Below are positions 1 through 5,874 of a DNA stretch of 7,315 nt, piece after piece (position 1 is the stretch's first letter; each line of letters begins with the position of its first letter). A program made the position numbers and the translations under genes. The stretch comes from Gemmatimonas phototrophica (GTDB taxonomy: Bacteria; Gemmatimonadota; Gemmatimonadetes; Gemmatimonadales; Gemmatimonadaceae), in assembly GCA_945870175.1 (NCBI GenBank), contig CAMBRJ010000144.1, positions 1 to 7,315 of the forward strand, given 5' to 3'. The notes beneath the pieces are model-generated. The model worked only from the letters and a program-made list of their open reading frames with translations, was not told where the DNA came from and ran no database searches.

Positions 1-73
1 GCTCGCCGCCGCGCAACCCGAAAGTGTGCGCGCGCTACCAGAACATTGTGCACACGCAAGGCGGACGGTGGCG

Positions 74-97
74 GAACAGTCCGATCACGAACTGTTC
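74..97. repeat. Inverted repeat GAACAGT-N10-ACTGTTC in the region after typA
   Basis: Perfect 7-base arms (GAACAGT at 74-80, ACTGTTC at 91-97) flank a 10-base spacer. Within the spacer CG/CG can also pair, so it could form an extended hairpin with one mismatch. It could be a second 3'-end structure of typA or a dyad operator for a gene lying left of the window. The arms are reminiscent of GAAC/GTTC-type operators, but the spacing matches no LexA box that I can name. The remaining gene-free bases 1-73 hold only a weaker 6-base inverted repeat, GTGTGC (24-29) with GCACAC (50-55), and no supported gene. Confidence 0.4.
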
Positions 98-109
98 ACA
101 CCGCGCCCT

Positions 110-132
110 CGGCTGAGCAGGTGGCTCAGCCG
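110..132 (-). terminator. GC-rich hairpin just after typA, candidate transcription terminator
   Basis: A perfect 9-bp inverted repeat (plus-strand CGGCTGAGC at 110-118 and GCTCAGCCG at 124-132) encloses a 5-base loop and starts 4 bases after the typA stop codon. The position and stem strength fit a terminator or 3'-end stabilising hairpin. The transcript downstream of the stem (AGGGCGCGG) has no U-tract, so it is not a canonical Rho-independent terminator. GC-rich bacteria often have U-poor hairpins at gene ends. The structure is seen directly; the function is inferred. Confidence 0.55.
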
Positions 133-136
133 GTCG

Positions 137-1969
137 CTACGCCAAGCGATCCCGCTTCGTTTCGCGGTTGGTCCGCTTGCGGTCGCTCGTGGCGAGGAGG
201 CGCTTGCGAAGCCGGATGTTGTGCGGGGTGATCTCGATGAGCTCGTCGTCTTCGATATACTCGAGCGCGCTTTCCAGGGTGATCTCCCGGGGCGGCTCGA
301 GCGTGATGTTTTCGTCGGTCGACTTGGTGCGGATGTTCGAGAGCTTCTTTTCCTTGGTCGGGTTCACGTCCATGTCGCCCGGACGCGAATTCTCACCGAT
401 CAGCATGCCCTCGTACACCGCGTCACCGGGTGTCACGAACAACGTAGAGCGCTCCTGCAAGCTGAACAGGGCGAACGCGATGATCGTGCCGTTTTCCATC
501 GACACGAGCACACCGCGCGAGCGGCCCGACAGCGGGCCCGCCCATGCCCCGTACTCGAGGAAGCGGTGGTGCATGATGCCGGTGCCGCGCGTGTCCGTGA
601 GGAACTCGCTGCGGTAGCCGAACAGACCACGCGCCGGCACGCGATACAGCAAGCGCACCAGCCCCTGACCCGGGTTCTTCATCTCGATCATTTCGGCCTT
701 GCGGGGGCCGAGCTTCTCGATGACGGTGCCGAGGTATTCCTCGGGCACGTCGATCGCGAGCTCTTCGAACGGCTCGAGCTTCTGGCCCTTGTCGTCGGTG
801 CGCAAAATCACCTTCGGACGCGACACCTGGAATTCGAAGCCTTCGCGACGCATCGTCTCCATGAGAATGGAGAGGTGCAATTCACCGCGGCCGGACACGC
901 TCCACGCATCGGTGGAATCGCTGTCTTCGACCTTGAGCGCCACGTTCCGCTCGAGCTCCTTGTACAGGCGCTCACGCAGCTGACGCGACGTGACGAACTT
1001 GCCGTCCTTGCCCGCGAACGGCGAATTGTTCACCACGAAGTCGACGCTGATCGTGGGCGACTCCACGCTGATGCCGGGGAGCGCTTCTTGATGGTCGGGA
1101 TCGGTGAGCGTGCTGCCGATATCGACATCTTCGAAGCCGGCCAACAGCACGATCTCGCCCGCCGACGCTTCCTGAATTTCCACGCGCTCGAGCCCTTCGT
1201 AGCCGTACAGCTTGGACACGCGCCCGCGCTGAATGGGCTTGTCGCTCTCGAACGGCAGCAGCGTGACCGAATCGCCGAGGTGAATGATGCCACGCTCAAC
1301 GCGACCGATCGCCATGCGGCCGAGGTACGCCGAATACTCGATGGTGGACACGAGCATCTGAAACTTGCCTTCGGAATCGGACGGCGGCGGCGGGACGGTG
1401 TCGACGATCGTCTGATACAATGGCTGCAGATCGACCGGCGTGACATCCATGTCCATCGTGGCGAGCCCCTGCTTCGCGCTGGCGTACACCACCGGCGCGT
1501 TCAGCTGCTCTTCCGTCGCTTCGAGTTCGATGAACAGCGACAGCACTTCATCATGCACCCGCAACGGATCGGCGCCGGGGCGGTCGATCTTGTTGATGAC
1601 GATGATCGGGGTGCGTCCGAGTTCGAGCGCCTTGCGGAGCACGAACCGCGTCTGCGGCATCGGCCCGTCAAAGGCGTCCACGACGAGCAGTACGCCTTCG
1701 ACCATGCGCAGAATGCGCTCCACTTCGCCACCGAAATCGGCGTGGCCCGGCGTGTCGACGATGTTGATCTTCGTGTTGTTCCAGCGGATCGACGTATTTT
1801 TGGCGAGAATGGTGATTCCGCGCTCTTTTTCAAGCGGATTGGAATCCATTACGCGTTCTTCTACGACCTGATTTTCGCGGAAAGCTCCAGCCTGGCGGAG
1901 CATCTTGTCGACGAGGGTGGTCTTCCCGTGGTCGACGTGCGCGATGATGGCGACGTTGCGAATCTGCAT
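137..1969 (-). CDS. typA: Ribosome-associated translational GTPase TypA/BipA, complete
   Basis: TypA (BipA) is a cytoplasmic translational GTPase related to EF-G and LepA. It binds the ribosome and supports ribosome assembly and growth under stress such as cold. Numbering from the chosen start gives 610 residues, close to E. coli (about 607). All GTPase motifs are present: AHVDHGKTT at 10-18, RGIT at 50-53, DTPGH at 72-76, NKID at 126-129 and SAK at 164-166. Beta-barrel and EF-G-like domains follow, then the TypA-specific C-terminal domain (NPTKEKKLSNIR, then EYIEDDELIEITP) and a basic tail. An in-frame ATG at 1993 would add 8 residues. I chose 1969 because family members begin only a few residues before the RNxAIIAHVDHGK block. 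Neither start has a good Shine-Dalgarno: AAGG lies only 2 bases before 1969. The gene lies 68 bases after pdxA and ends in TAG, followed by a strong hairpin. The identification is firm; the start is less so. Confidence 0.96.
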   Translation of the reverse strand: MQIRNVAIIAHVDHGKTTLVDKMLRQAGAFRENQVVEERVMDSNPLEKERGITILAKNTSIRWNNTKINIVDTPGHADFGGEVERILRMVEGVLLVVDAFDGPMPQTRFVLRKALELGRTPIIVINKIDRPGADPLRVHDEVLSLFIELEATEEQLNAPVVYASAKQGLATMDMDVTPVDLQPLYQTIVDTVPPPPSDSEGKFQMLVSTIEYSAYLGRMAIGRVERGIIHLGDSVTLLPFESDKPIQRGRVSKLYGYEGLERVEIQEASAGEIVLLAGFEDVDIGSTLTDPDHQEALPGISVESPTISVDFVVNNSPFAGKDGKFVTSRQLRERLYKELERNVALKVEDSDSTDAWSVSGRGELHLSILMETMRREGFEFQVSRPKVILRTDDKGQKLEPFEELAIDVPEEYLGTVIEKLGPRKAEMIEMKNPGQGLVRLLYRVPARGLFGYRSEFLTDTRGTGIMHHRFLEYGAWAGPLSGRSRGVLVSMENGTIIAFALFSLQERSTLFVTPGDAVYEGMLIGENSRPGDMDVNPTKEKKLSNIRTKSTDENITLEPPREITLESALEYIEDDELIEITPHNIRLRKRLLATSDRKRTNRETKRDRLA

Positions 1970-2010
1970 AGCCTTAAAAGTTAGTGGGGCCATGCACTTA
2001 GAGACAATGG

Positions 2011-2035
2011 GGCGCTGTCACGGACCAGCAACGCC
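2011..2035 (-). terminator. Imperfect hairpin in the pdxA-typA gap, weak terminator candidate
   Basis: Plus-strand GGCGCTG (2011-2017) pairs with CAGC-AAC-GCC (2026-2035), leaving a 3-base bulge, just after the pdxA TAA stop. No U-tract follows. The 68-base gap is the longest between complete genes here, so it might separate typA from pdxA. I could not find a promoter with both -35 and -10 boxes of good quality in this gap. Confidence 0.2.
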
Positions 2036-2037
2036 GC

Positions 2038-2943
2038 TTACCGGGCGCGCCGTCGCTCCACCATGTCCACCGCCAGCTGCATGGCCGCGACCAGGCTCTC
2101 CGCACTCGCCACGCCCTGCCCCGCGATGTCGAGCGCCGTCCCGTGGTCCGGGCTCGTTCGTACGAAGGGCAGCCCCAGCGTGACGTTCACCGCACTGCCG
2201 AAGCTCGCCACCTTGATGGCCGTCATGCCAACATCGTGATACGGCGCGATCACGGCGTCGAACTCGCCACGCATGGCCCGCACAAACACGGTATCGGCCG
2301 GGTACGGACCCGCCATGCCCGATTCCCGGGCCACCGGGGCCAGCAGGTCGTCGTCTTCGTGCCCGAACCGCCCGCTGTCGCCCGCGTGCGGATTGAGGGC
2401 ACAGAGGGCCAACCGGGGCTCCGCGATACCGAAGTCCCGTCGCAGCCCCTCCCGGGTGGCGTAGGCCGCCTGCAACAGCGCCTCGCGCGTGACCGCCGCC
2501 GGCACCTCGCGCAGGGCGATATGGGTGGTGGCCAGCACCACCCGCAGCCGGTCGGACGCCAGCATCATCGTGGCCGGCACGCCCGCCAGCTCGGCCAGCA
2601 TCTCGGTATGCCCCGGGAAATCGAACCCGCCCGCCTTCAGCGCCGCCTTGTCGAGAGGGGCCGTGACGATGCCGCTCACCTCCCCTGCCAGCGCCATGCG
2701 GGCGGCGCGCTCCACGGCGAGGCCGGCCAGCCGTCCGGCCAGGGCGAGGTGCTCGACGCCGTGGCCGGTGGGCGTCCAAATACCGACCGATTCGTGCACC
2801 GGCACCGGCGTGCCCGTTGGGCCGATCACATGCCACGAAGCGCCCAGTGCCGCGATGCGCGGGTCACTGAGCGCCTTGGCGGCGATCTCCGGGCCGATGC
2901 CGCGGGGATCGCCGAGGGTGAGCGCGAGGCGTATCACCGTCAC
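2038..2943 (-). CDS. pdxA: 4-hydroxythreonine-4-phosphate dehydrogenase PdxA, complete
   Basis: PdxA oxidises 4-phosphooxy-L-threonine with NAD(P)+. The product decarboxylates to 3-amino-2-oxopropyl phosphate, which PdxJ condenses with deoxyxylulose phosphate in the DXP-dependent pyridoxal phosphate pathway. The protein is a cytoplasmic, metal-dependent dimer. At 301 residues it is somewhat shorter than E. coli PdxA (329). Visible landmarks are GDPRGIGPE at 11-19, the substrate-site GHTE at 111-114, three metal-ligand histidines (H141 in TTHIALREVP, H186 in LNPHAGDSG, H236 in YHDVGM) and TSPDHGTA at 263-270. The start is GTG, 4 bases after the surA-like stop, which implies translational coupling. 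AAGG lies only 2 bases before this GTG but 8 before a second in-frame GTG at 2937, so the true start may be two codons later. PdxA-like paralogues act on other hydroxythreonate-type substrates, but all catalytic residues and the surA neighbourhood favour true PdxA. Confidence 0.95.
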   Translation of the reverse strand: MTVIRLALTLGDPRGIGPEIAAKALSDPRIAALGASWHVIGPTGTPVPVHESVGIWTPTGHGVEHLALAGRLAGLAVERAARMALAGEVSGIVTAPLDKAALKAGGFDFPGHTEMLAELAGVPATMMLASDRLRVVLATTHIALREVPAAVTREALLQAAYATREGLRRDFGIAEPRLALCALNPHAGDSGRFGHEDDDLLAPVARESGMAGPYPADTVFVRAMRGEFDAVIAPYHDVGMTAIKVASFGSAVNVTLGLPFVRTSPDHGTALDIAGQGVASAESLVAAMQLAVDMVERRRAR

Positions 2944-2947
2944 CGCC

Positions 2948-4342
2948 TTACGGCGTCACGACCTGCTTGGCCGGATCGTACCGCACCGACACGTAGGTCT
3001 GCTTCTTGAGCGTGTCGATGAGCCGCCGCATGCTGCGCTCTTCCGACAGCTGCGACCGCAACCGCTCACGCACTTCCTTGAGCGTGTACTCGCCCGCTTC
3101 ATCGAGGAATGTCACCTGCGCCACGATGAACTTGTTCACGCCCGCCGCCGGATCGGGCATCGGAAACGGGTCGATGATATCGCTCAGCTTCTTCCCTTCG
3201 AGCGCGTTACGGTACGGCTCCGGCAGCTCACTGCGCGGATACTCGGGGATCGTCTTGTCTTCGCCACCCGCCGCGTCGTGGAACGTCACGCTGAGCGAAT
3301 CGAAGCTGCCCCCCGCGCGCCATGCCGTGGCAATGCTGTCCGCCAACGCTTTCGCACGACGTTCATCGGCCGTGTCGAGTGACGGGCGAATGAGAATGTG
3401 GCGCGCCTTCACTTCGGCGGGCTGCACCCGATCGACGCGAATAATGTGAAAGCCGAACGCCGTCTCGATCACGGGGCTGATGACGCCCGGATTGAGCGCA
3501 AACATCATGCGATCGAACTCGGGCACCATGCGTCCACGACGATTCCAGCCAAGATCACCGCCCAGCTCCTTGGTGCCGTCCATCGACTCTTTCTTGGCGA
3601 TGTTCTCGAAATCTTCGGGGTGCTTGTCGAGCTCCGCGCGCAACGAATCGATCTTCACGCGCGCCTTCTTCTTCGACTCTTCCGACGGCTTGGTGGCGAT
3701 GACCACCTGACGCAGCCCGACGCGCGCTTCCTTGCGCGGCAGCTTGGCGCGGTTCGACTCGAACGCTTCGGTGATCTCGGCCTCGGTGACGTTGATCGCC
3801 GTCATCTTGCCGTCGCGCTTCAACTTGCCGACGACTTCCTGCTGCAGGTTGCGACGCCTCAGCTGGTCGTTCTGCAGCTTGCGCCACTCGTCGACCGTGC
3901 CGAAGCCCGCGTCCTTGAGTGCCGCCTTGAACTCGGGTTCCGTTTTGAACTGCCCGCGGATTTGCTTCTCGTTGTCATCGACGGAGCGCTGCAGTTCGGC
4001 CTCGTTGGCCTCGACCTTGAGCTCTTTCGCCTTCTGCACCAGCAGCTCGGCTTCCACCAGCTGTTGCAGAATTTCCTGCTCCAGCTTCACGAGGTCTTCG
4101 GCCGACGTGACCTTGGCCCCAGACGAGCGGGCCGAGTTCACCGCCGCCAGTACCTCGGACACGAGGACGACCTGATCACCGACCACCGCGGCGATGCCGT
4201 CGACGGGCAGTCCCTTGGGTTGCACCGTATCGGCGGCGGCCGCCTTGGGCGCCGGCTTGGGCGCGTCCTGCGCCAGCGTAACCGACAACGGCGCCGCGAT
4301 GATCGCGGCGCCGGTCAGCAGAGAAAGCAGTCTGGGCATCAT
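2948..4342 (-). CDS. surA: SurA-like periplasmic chaperone / peptidyl-prolyl isomerase
   Basis: SurA-family proteins bind unfolded outer-membrane proteins in the periplasm and escort them to the BAM complex. This 464-residue protein is slightly longer than E. coli SurA (428). It has a signal peptide (MMPRLLSLLTGAAIIAAPLSVTLA, cleavage probably after A24), then an Ala/Pro/Lys-rich linker. The SurA-type N-terminal chaperone region (DGIAAVVGDQVVLVSEV at 48-64, then long charged helices) runs to about 185. A first parvulin-like domain spans about 205-305 (GGDLGW at 261-266, FGFHII at 296-301). A second, diverged one spans about 311-412 (ARHILI at 313-318), followed by a charged C-terminal helix. 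The first domain has Gln212 where parvulins carry a conserved His; the second keeps that His but lacks the GGDLG core, so isomerase activity is doubtful. The chaperone role need not depend on it. The gene starts with tandem ATG codons (4342, 4339), has little Shine-Dalgarno, lies 48 bases after the lipoprotein PPIase and 4 before pdxA. Confidence 0.9.
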   Translation of the reverse strand: MMPRLLSLLTGAAIIAAPLSVTLAQDAPKPAPKAAAADTVQPKGLPVDGIAAVVGDQVVLVSEVLAAVNSARSSGAKVTSAEDLVKLEQEILQQLVEAELLVQKAKELKVEANEAELQRSVDDNEKQIRGQFKTEPEFKAALKDAGFGTVDEWRKLQNDQLRRRNLQQEVVGKLKRDGKMTAINVTEAEITEAFESNRAKLPRKEARVGLRQVVIATKPSEESKKKARVKIDSLRAELDKHPEDFENIAKKESMDGTKELGGDLGWNRRGRMVPEFDRMMFALNPGVISPVIETAFGFHIIRVDRVQPAEVKARHILIRPSLDTADERRAKALADSIATAWRAGGSFDSLSVTFHDAAGGEDKTIPEYPRSELPEPYRNALEGKKLSDIIDPFPMPDPAAGVNKFIVAQVTFLDEAGEYTLKEVRERLRSQLSEERSMRRLIDTLKKQTYVSVRYDPAKQVVTP

Positions 4343-4347
4343 TCCGT

Positions 4348-4353
4348 ATAGTA
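4348..4353 (-). promoter_or_regulatory. Possible -10 element (TACTAT) before the surA-like gene
   Basis: The minus strand reads TACTAT, then ACGGA, then ATGATG. TACTAT matches the TATAAT consensus at four of six positions. With normal -10 to +1 spacing, transcription would start at the tandem ATG itself, giving a leaderless or nearly leaderless mRNA. That would explain the lack of a convincing Shine-Dalgarno. No good -35 box is visible 16-18 bases upstream, so this is weak. Confidence 0.2.
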
Positions 4354-4390
4354 CCCGGTCGGATGACCAGGGGTTCGTTGAAGAACGGGC

Positions 4391-5815
4391 CTACTTCTTG
4401 GTCGTATCAGGCATCGGCATCGGCATCGGGGCACCGCCCGGAGCCTCAGCGCCCTTGCCTGCCTTCAGCGAGTCGGACGTCGCGCGGACCGTCTTCGCCT
4501 TCTCAACGACCTTGTCCAAACCGGCGTCGTTGATGGAGAACGCGAACTTCTTCTGCAGCGCGCGAGCGACCGGGTACGGCACGTCCACGAACGGCACTTC
4601 GTTCTTGATCAGCTTGTCGAAGAACGACTCGATACGCGCGGCGGCGATCTTCGCCTTGTCGCCACCGGCCTTCGCGCTGTCGGCGAGCTTCGAGGGCTCG
4701 ACGTTGAGCGACGTCCACGTCTGCGTGACGGCGTTCTTGAAGTTCAGGTACAGGTTCGACAGCTCGGCGGTGTCGAGCTGCGCCTTGGCGCTGTCGGCCT
4801 GCCCCAGCACGAGCTCGTTGCGCACGATCTGGCGCACGAACTTCTCCACCAGGGTATCCGGCGCGTTCATCAGCTGCGGACGGATCTGCGAGTTCGGCGG
4901 GTACGCGGCCACCCAGTCGGCAAACTCGGACGCCGTGAGCGACCCGCTCTTGTACGTGGCCAGCTTGTCGTTGTCCTTGGCGTAGCCCAGCGGATTGCGC
5001 GCGATGGCCTTGGCCTTCACGGCCACGCCCGATACGAGCTCGACCTTGTTCGACGACTCGACATTGGCCAAGTAGGTGCTCTCAGCGATCTGCACGTTCC
5101 GCTGCTTGGCGATCGGCGCAAACTTCTCGGCGACGTCGGCATACGGCGAGCGGTAGATCACGTGGAAACCAAACGACGTGGCGCACACCGGCGAGATCTC
5201 GCCCGGCTTGATCGCCATGACGCACTTCTCGAACTCGGGCACCATCATGCCCTTGCCGAACAGGCCAAGGTCACCGCCGCGCTCACCCGCGCCCGGCTCG
5301 TCGCTCTTGGCGGCCAGCTTGGCGAAGTTGGCCGGCGTGGCTTCGGCACGAATGCCTTCGGCCTTCTTCATCGCGGCGGCCTTCTGCTCCGGCGTCGCGT
5401 TGGCTTCGACCTTCACGAGAATGTGACGGGCGGCCATCGCCTCGCCATTCATGTAGCGCTGCTCGTCCGGTCCCGGCGTCTGCGACTCCCAGCCCTTCGA
5501 CACGTTGTCGTAGAACTTCTTGACGCGGATGTTGTCGATATTCGACCACAGCGCCCCGTCCATGGTCTTCTTGTCGGAGAGCGAGTCGCCCTTGGCGGAC
5601 GCGACACCCACGAGCTGGTAATTCACCCACAGCTCGGCGATGGAGCGGGCGACGTCCTTCTCGAGCGGGGCCTGCGAGGTGCCCAGGATGTCCGCCAGGC
5701 GCGTCACGGAGAGCTGCTGGTCACCGGCCGAGGCCGCGACGTCCGGATTGGACGCGGCGCCACAGGCAACGGCGAATGCGACGGCAGCGAGCACGGACAA
5801 ACGATACGATTTCAT
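4391..5815 (-). CDS. PpiC/PrsA-type peptidyl-prolyl isomerase lipoprotein
   Basis: This is a predicted envelope lipoprotein with one parvulin domain, likely to help exported proteins fold. From the ATG at 5815 it has 474 residues. The N-terminus is a lipoprotein signal: K2/R5, a hydrophobic stretch LSVLAAVAFAVA, then Cys18 (AVAC); Gly at +2 fits outer-membrane sorting by the E. coli rule. Residues about 30-125 are a helical SurA/PrsA-like N-terminal part. The PPIC domain spans about 128-223 and is intact: ARHILV with H131, GGDLGLF at 180-186, MVPEFE and FGFHVI with H218. A helical C-terminal region of about 230 residues follows, ending in a Pro/Met tail (PMPMPMPD). An upstream ATG at 5875 overlaps the mfd stop (TGATG) and would add 20 residues before the signal peptide. 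I prefer 5815 because it gives a normal lipoprotein leader, although neither start has a good ribosome site. The gene precedes the surA-like gene. PrsA, PpiD or a second SurA-type factor are the closest functional comparisons; orthology is not resolved. Confidence 0.88.
   Translation of the reverse strand: MKSYRLSVLAAVAFAVACGAASNPDVAASAGDQQLSVTRLADILGTSQAPLEKDVARSIAELWVNYQLVGVASAKGDSLSDKKTMDGALWSNIDNIRVKKFYDNVSKGWESQTPGPDEQRYMNGEAMAARHILVKVEANATPEQKAAAMKKAEGIRAEATPANFAKLAAKSDEPGAGERGGDLGLFGKGMMVPEFEKCVMAIKPGEISPVCATSFGFHVIYRSPYADVAEKFAPIAKQRNVQIAESTYLANVESSNKVELVSGVAVKAKAIARNPLGYAKDNDKLATYKSGSLTASEFADWVAAYPPNSQIRPQLMNAPDTLVEKFVRQIVRNELVLGQADSAKAQLDTAELSNLYLNFKNAVTQTWTSLNVEPSKLADSAKAGGDKAKIAAARIESFFDKLIKNEVPFVDVPYPVARALQKKFAFSINDAGLDKVVEKAKTVRATSDSLKAGKGAEAPGGAPMPMPMPDTTKK
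4411..4428. repeat. Hexanucleotide tandem repeat, three copies of GCATCG
   Basis: Three exact copies of GCATCG lie near the 3' end of the lipoprotein PPIase and encode its Pro-Met tail (PMPMPMP). As the unit is 6 bases, copy-number change by slippage would keep the frame and alter only tail length. Confidence 0.7.
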
Positions 5816-5874
5816 CAGCACCGGCGTGAAGAGAAGTGTTGGTGAGAGCCTGAAAGGCATCCAGACGGTTGCCA

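Noticed and set aside
1..136. A tRNA or small RNA gene in the region after typA
   Set aside because: No cloverleaf, T-loop or other conserved RNA motif could be found; only simple inverted repeats are present.
26..1984. A 652-codon open frame on the plus strand, antisense to typA and longer than typA itself
   Set aside because: The translation is Arg/His/Leu/Asp-rich with no recognisable motif, and it mirrors the codons of typA, which has every GTPase motif. Long antisense frames are expected in GC-rich genes with strong third-position G/C.
1970..2037. A sigma70 promoter for typA (TTGTCT ... TAACTT, 18-base spacer)
   Set aside because: Only 4 of 6 and 3 of 6 positions match consensus, no better than expected by chance.
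2143..4351. Long plus-strand open frames opposite pdxA and the surA-like gene (288, 297 and 317 codons)
   Set aside because: They overlap clearly identified minus-strand genes, have arginine/histidine- or serine-rich composition and show no domain, so they are compositional shadows.
5162..5845. A 227-codon plus-strand frame opposite the lipoprotein PPIase
   Set aside because: It is rich in Arg, His, Leu and Gly, has no motif and lies wholly over an intact PPIC domain coding region.
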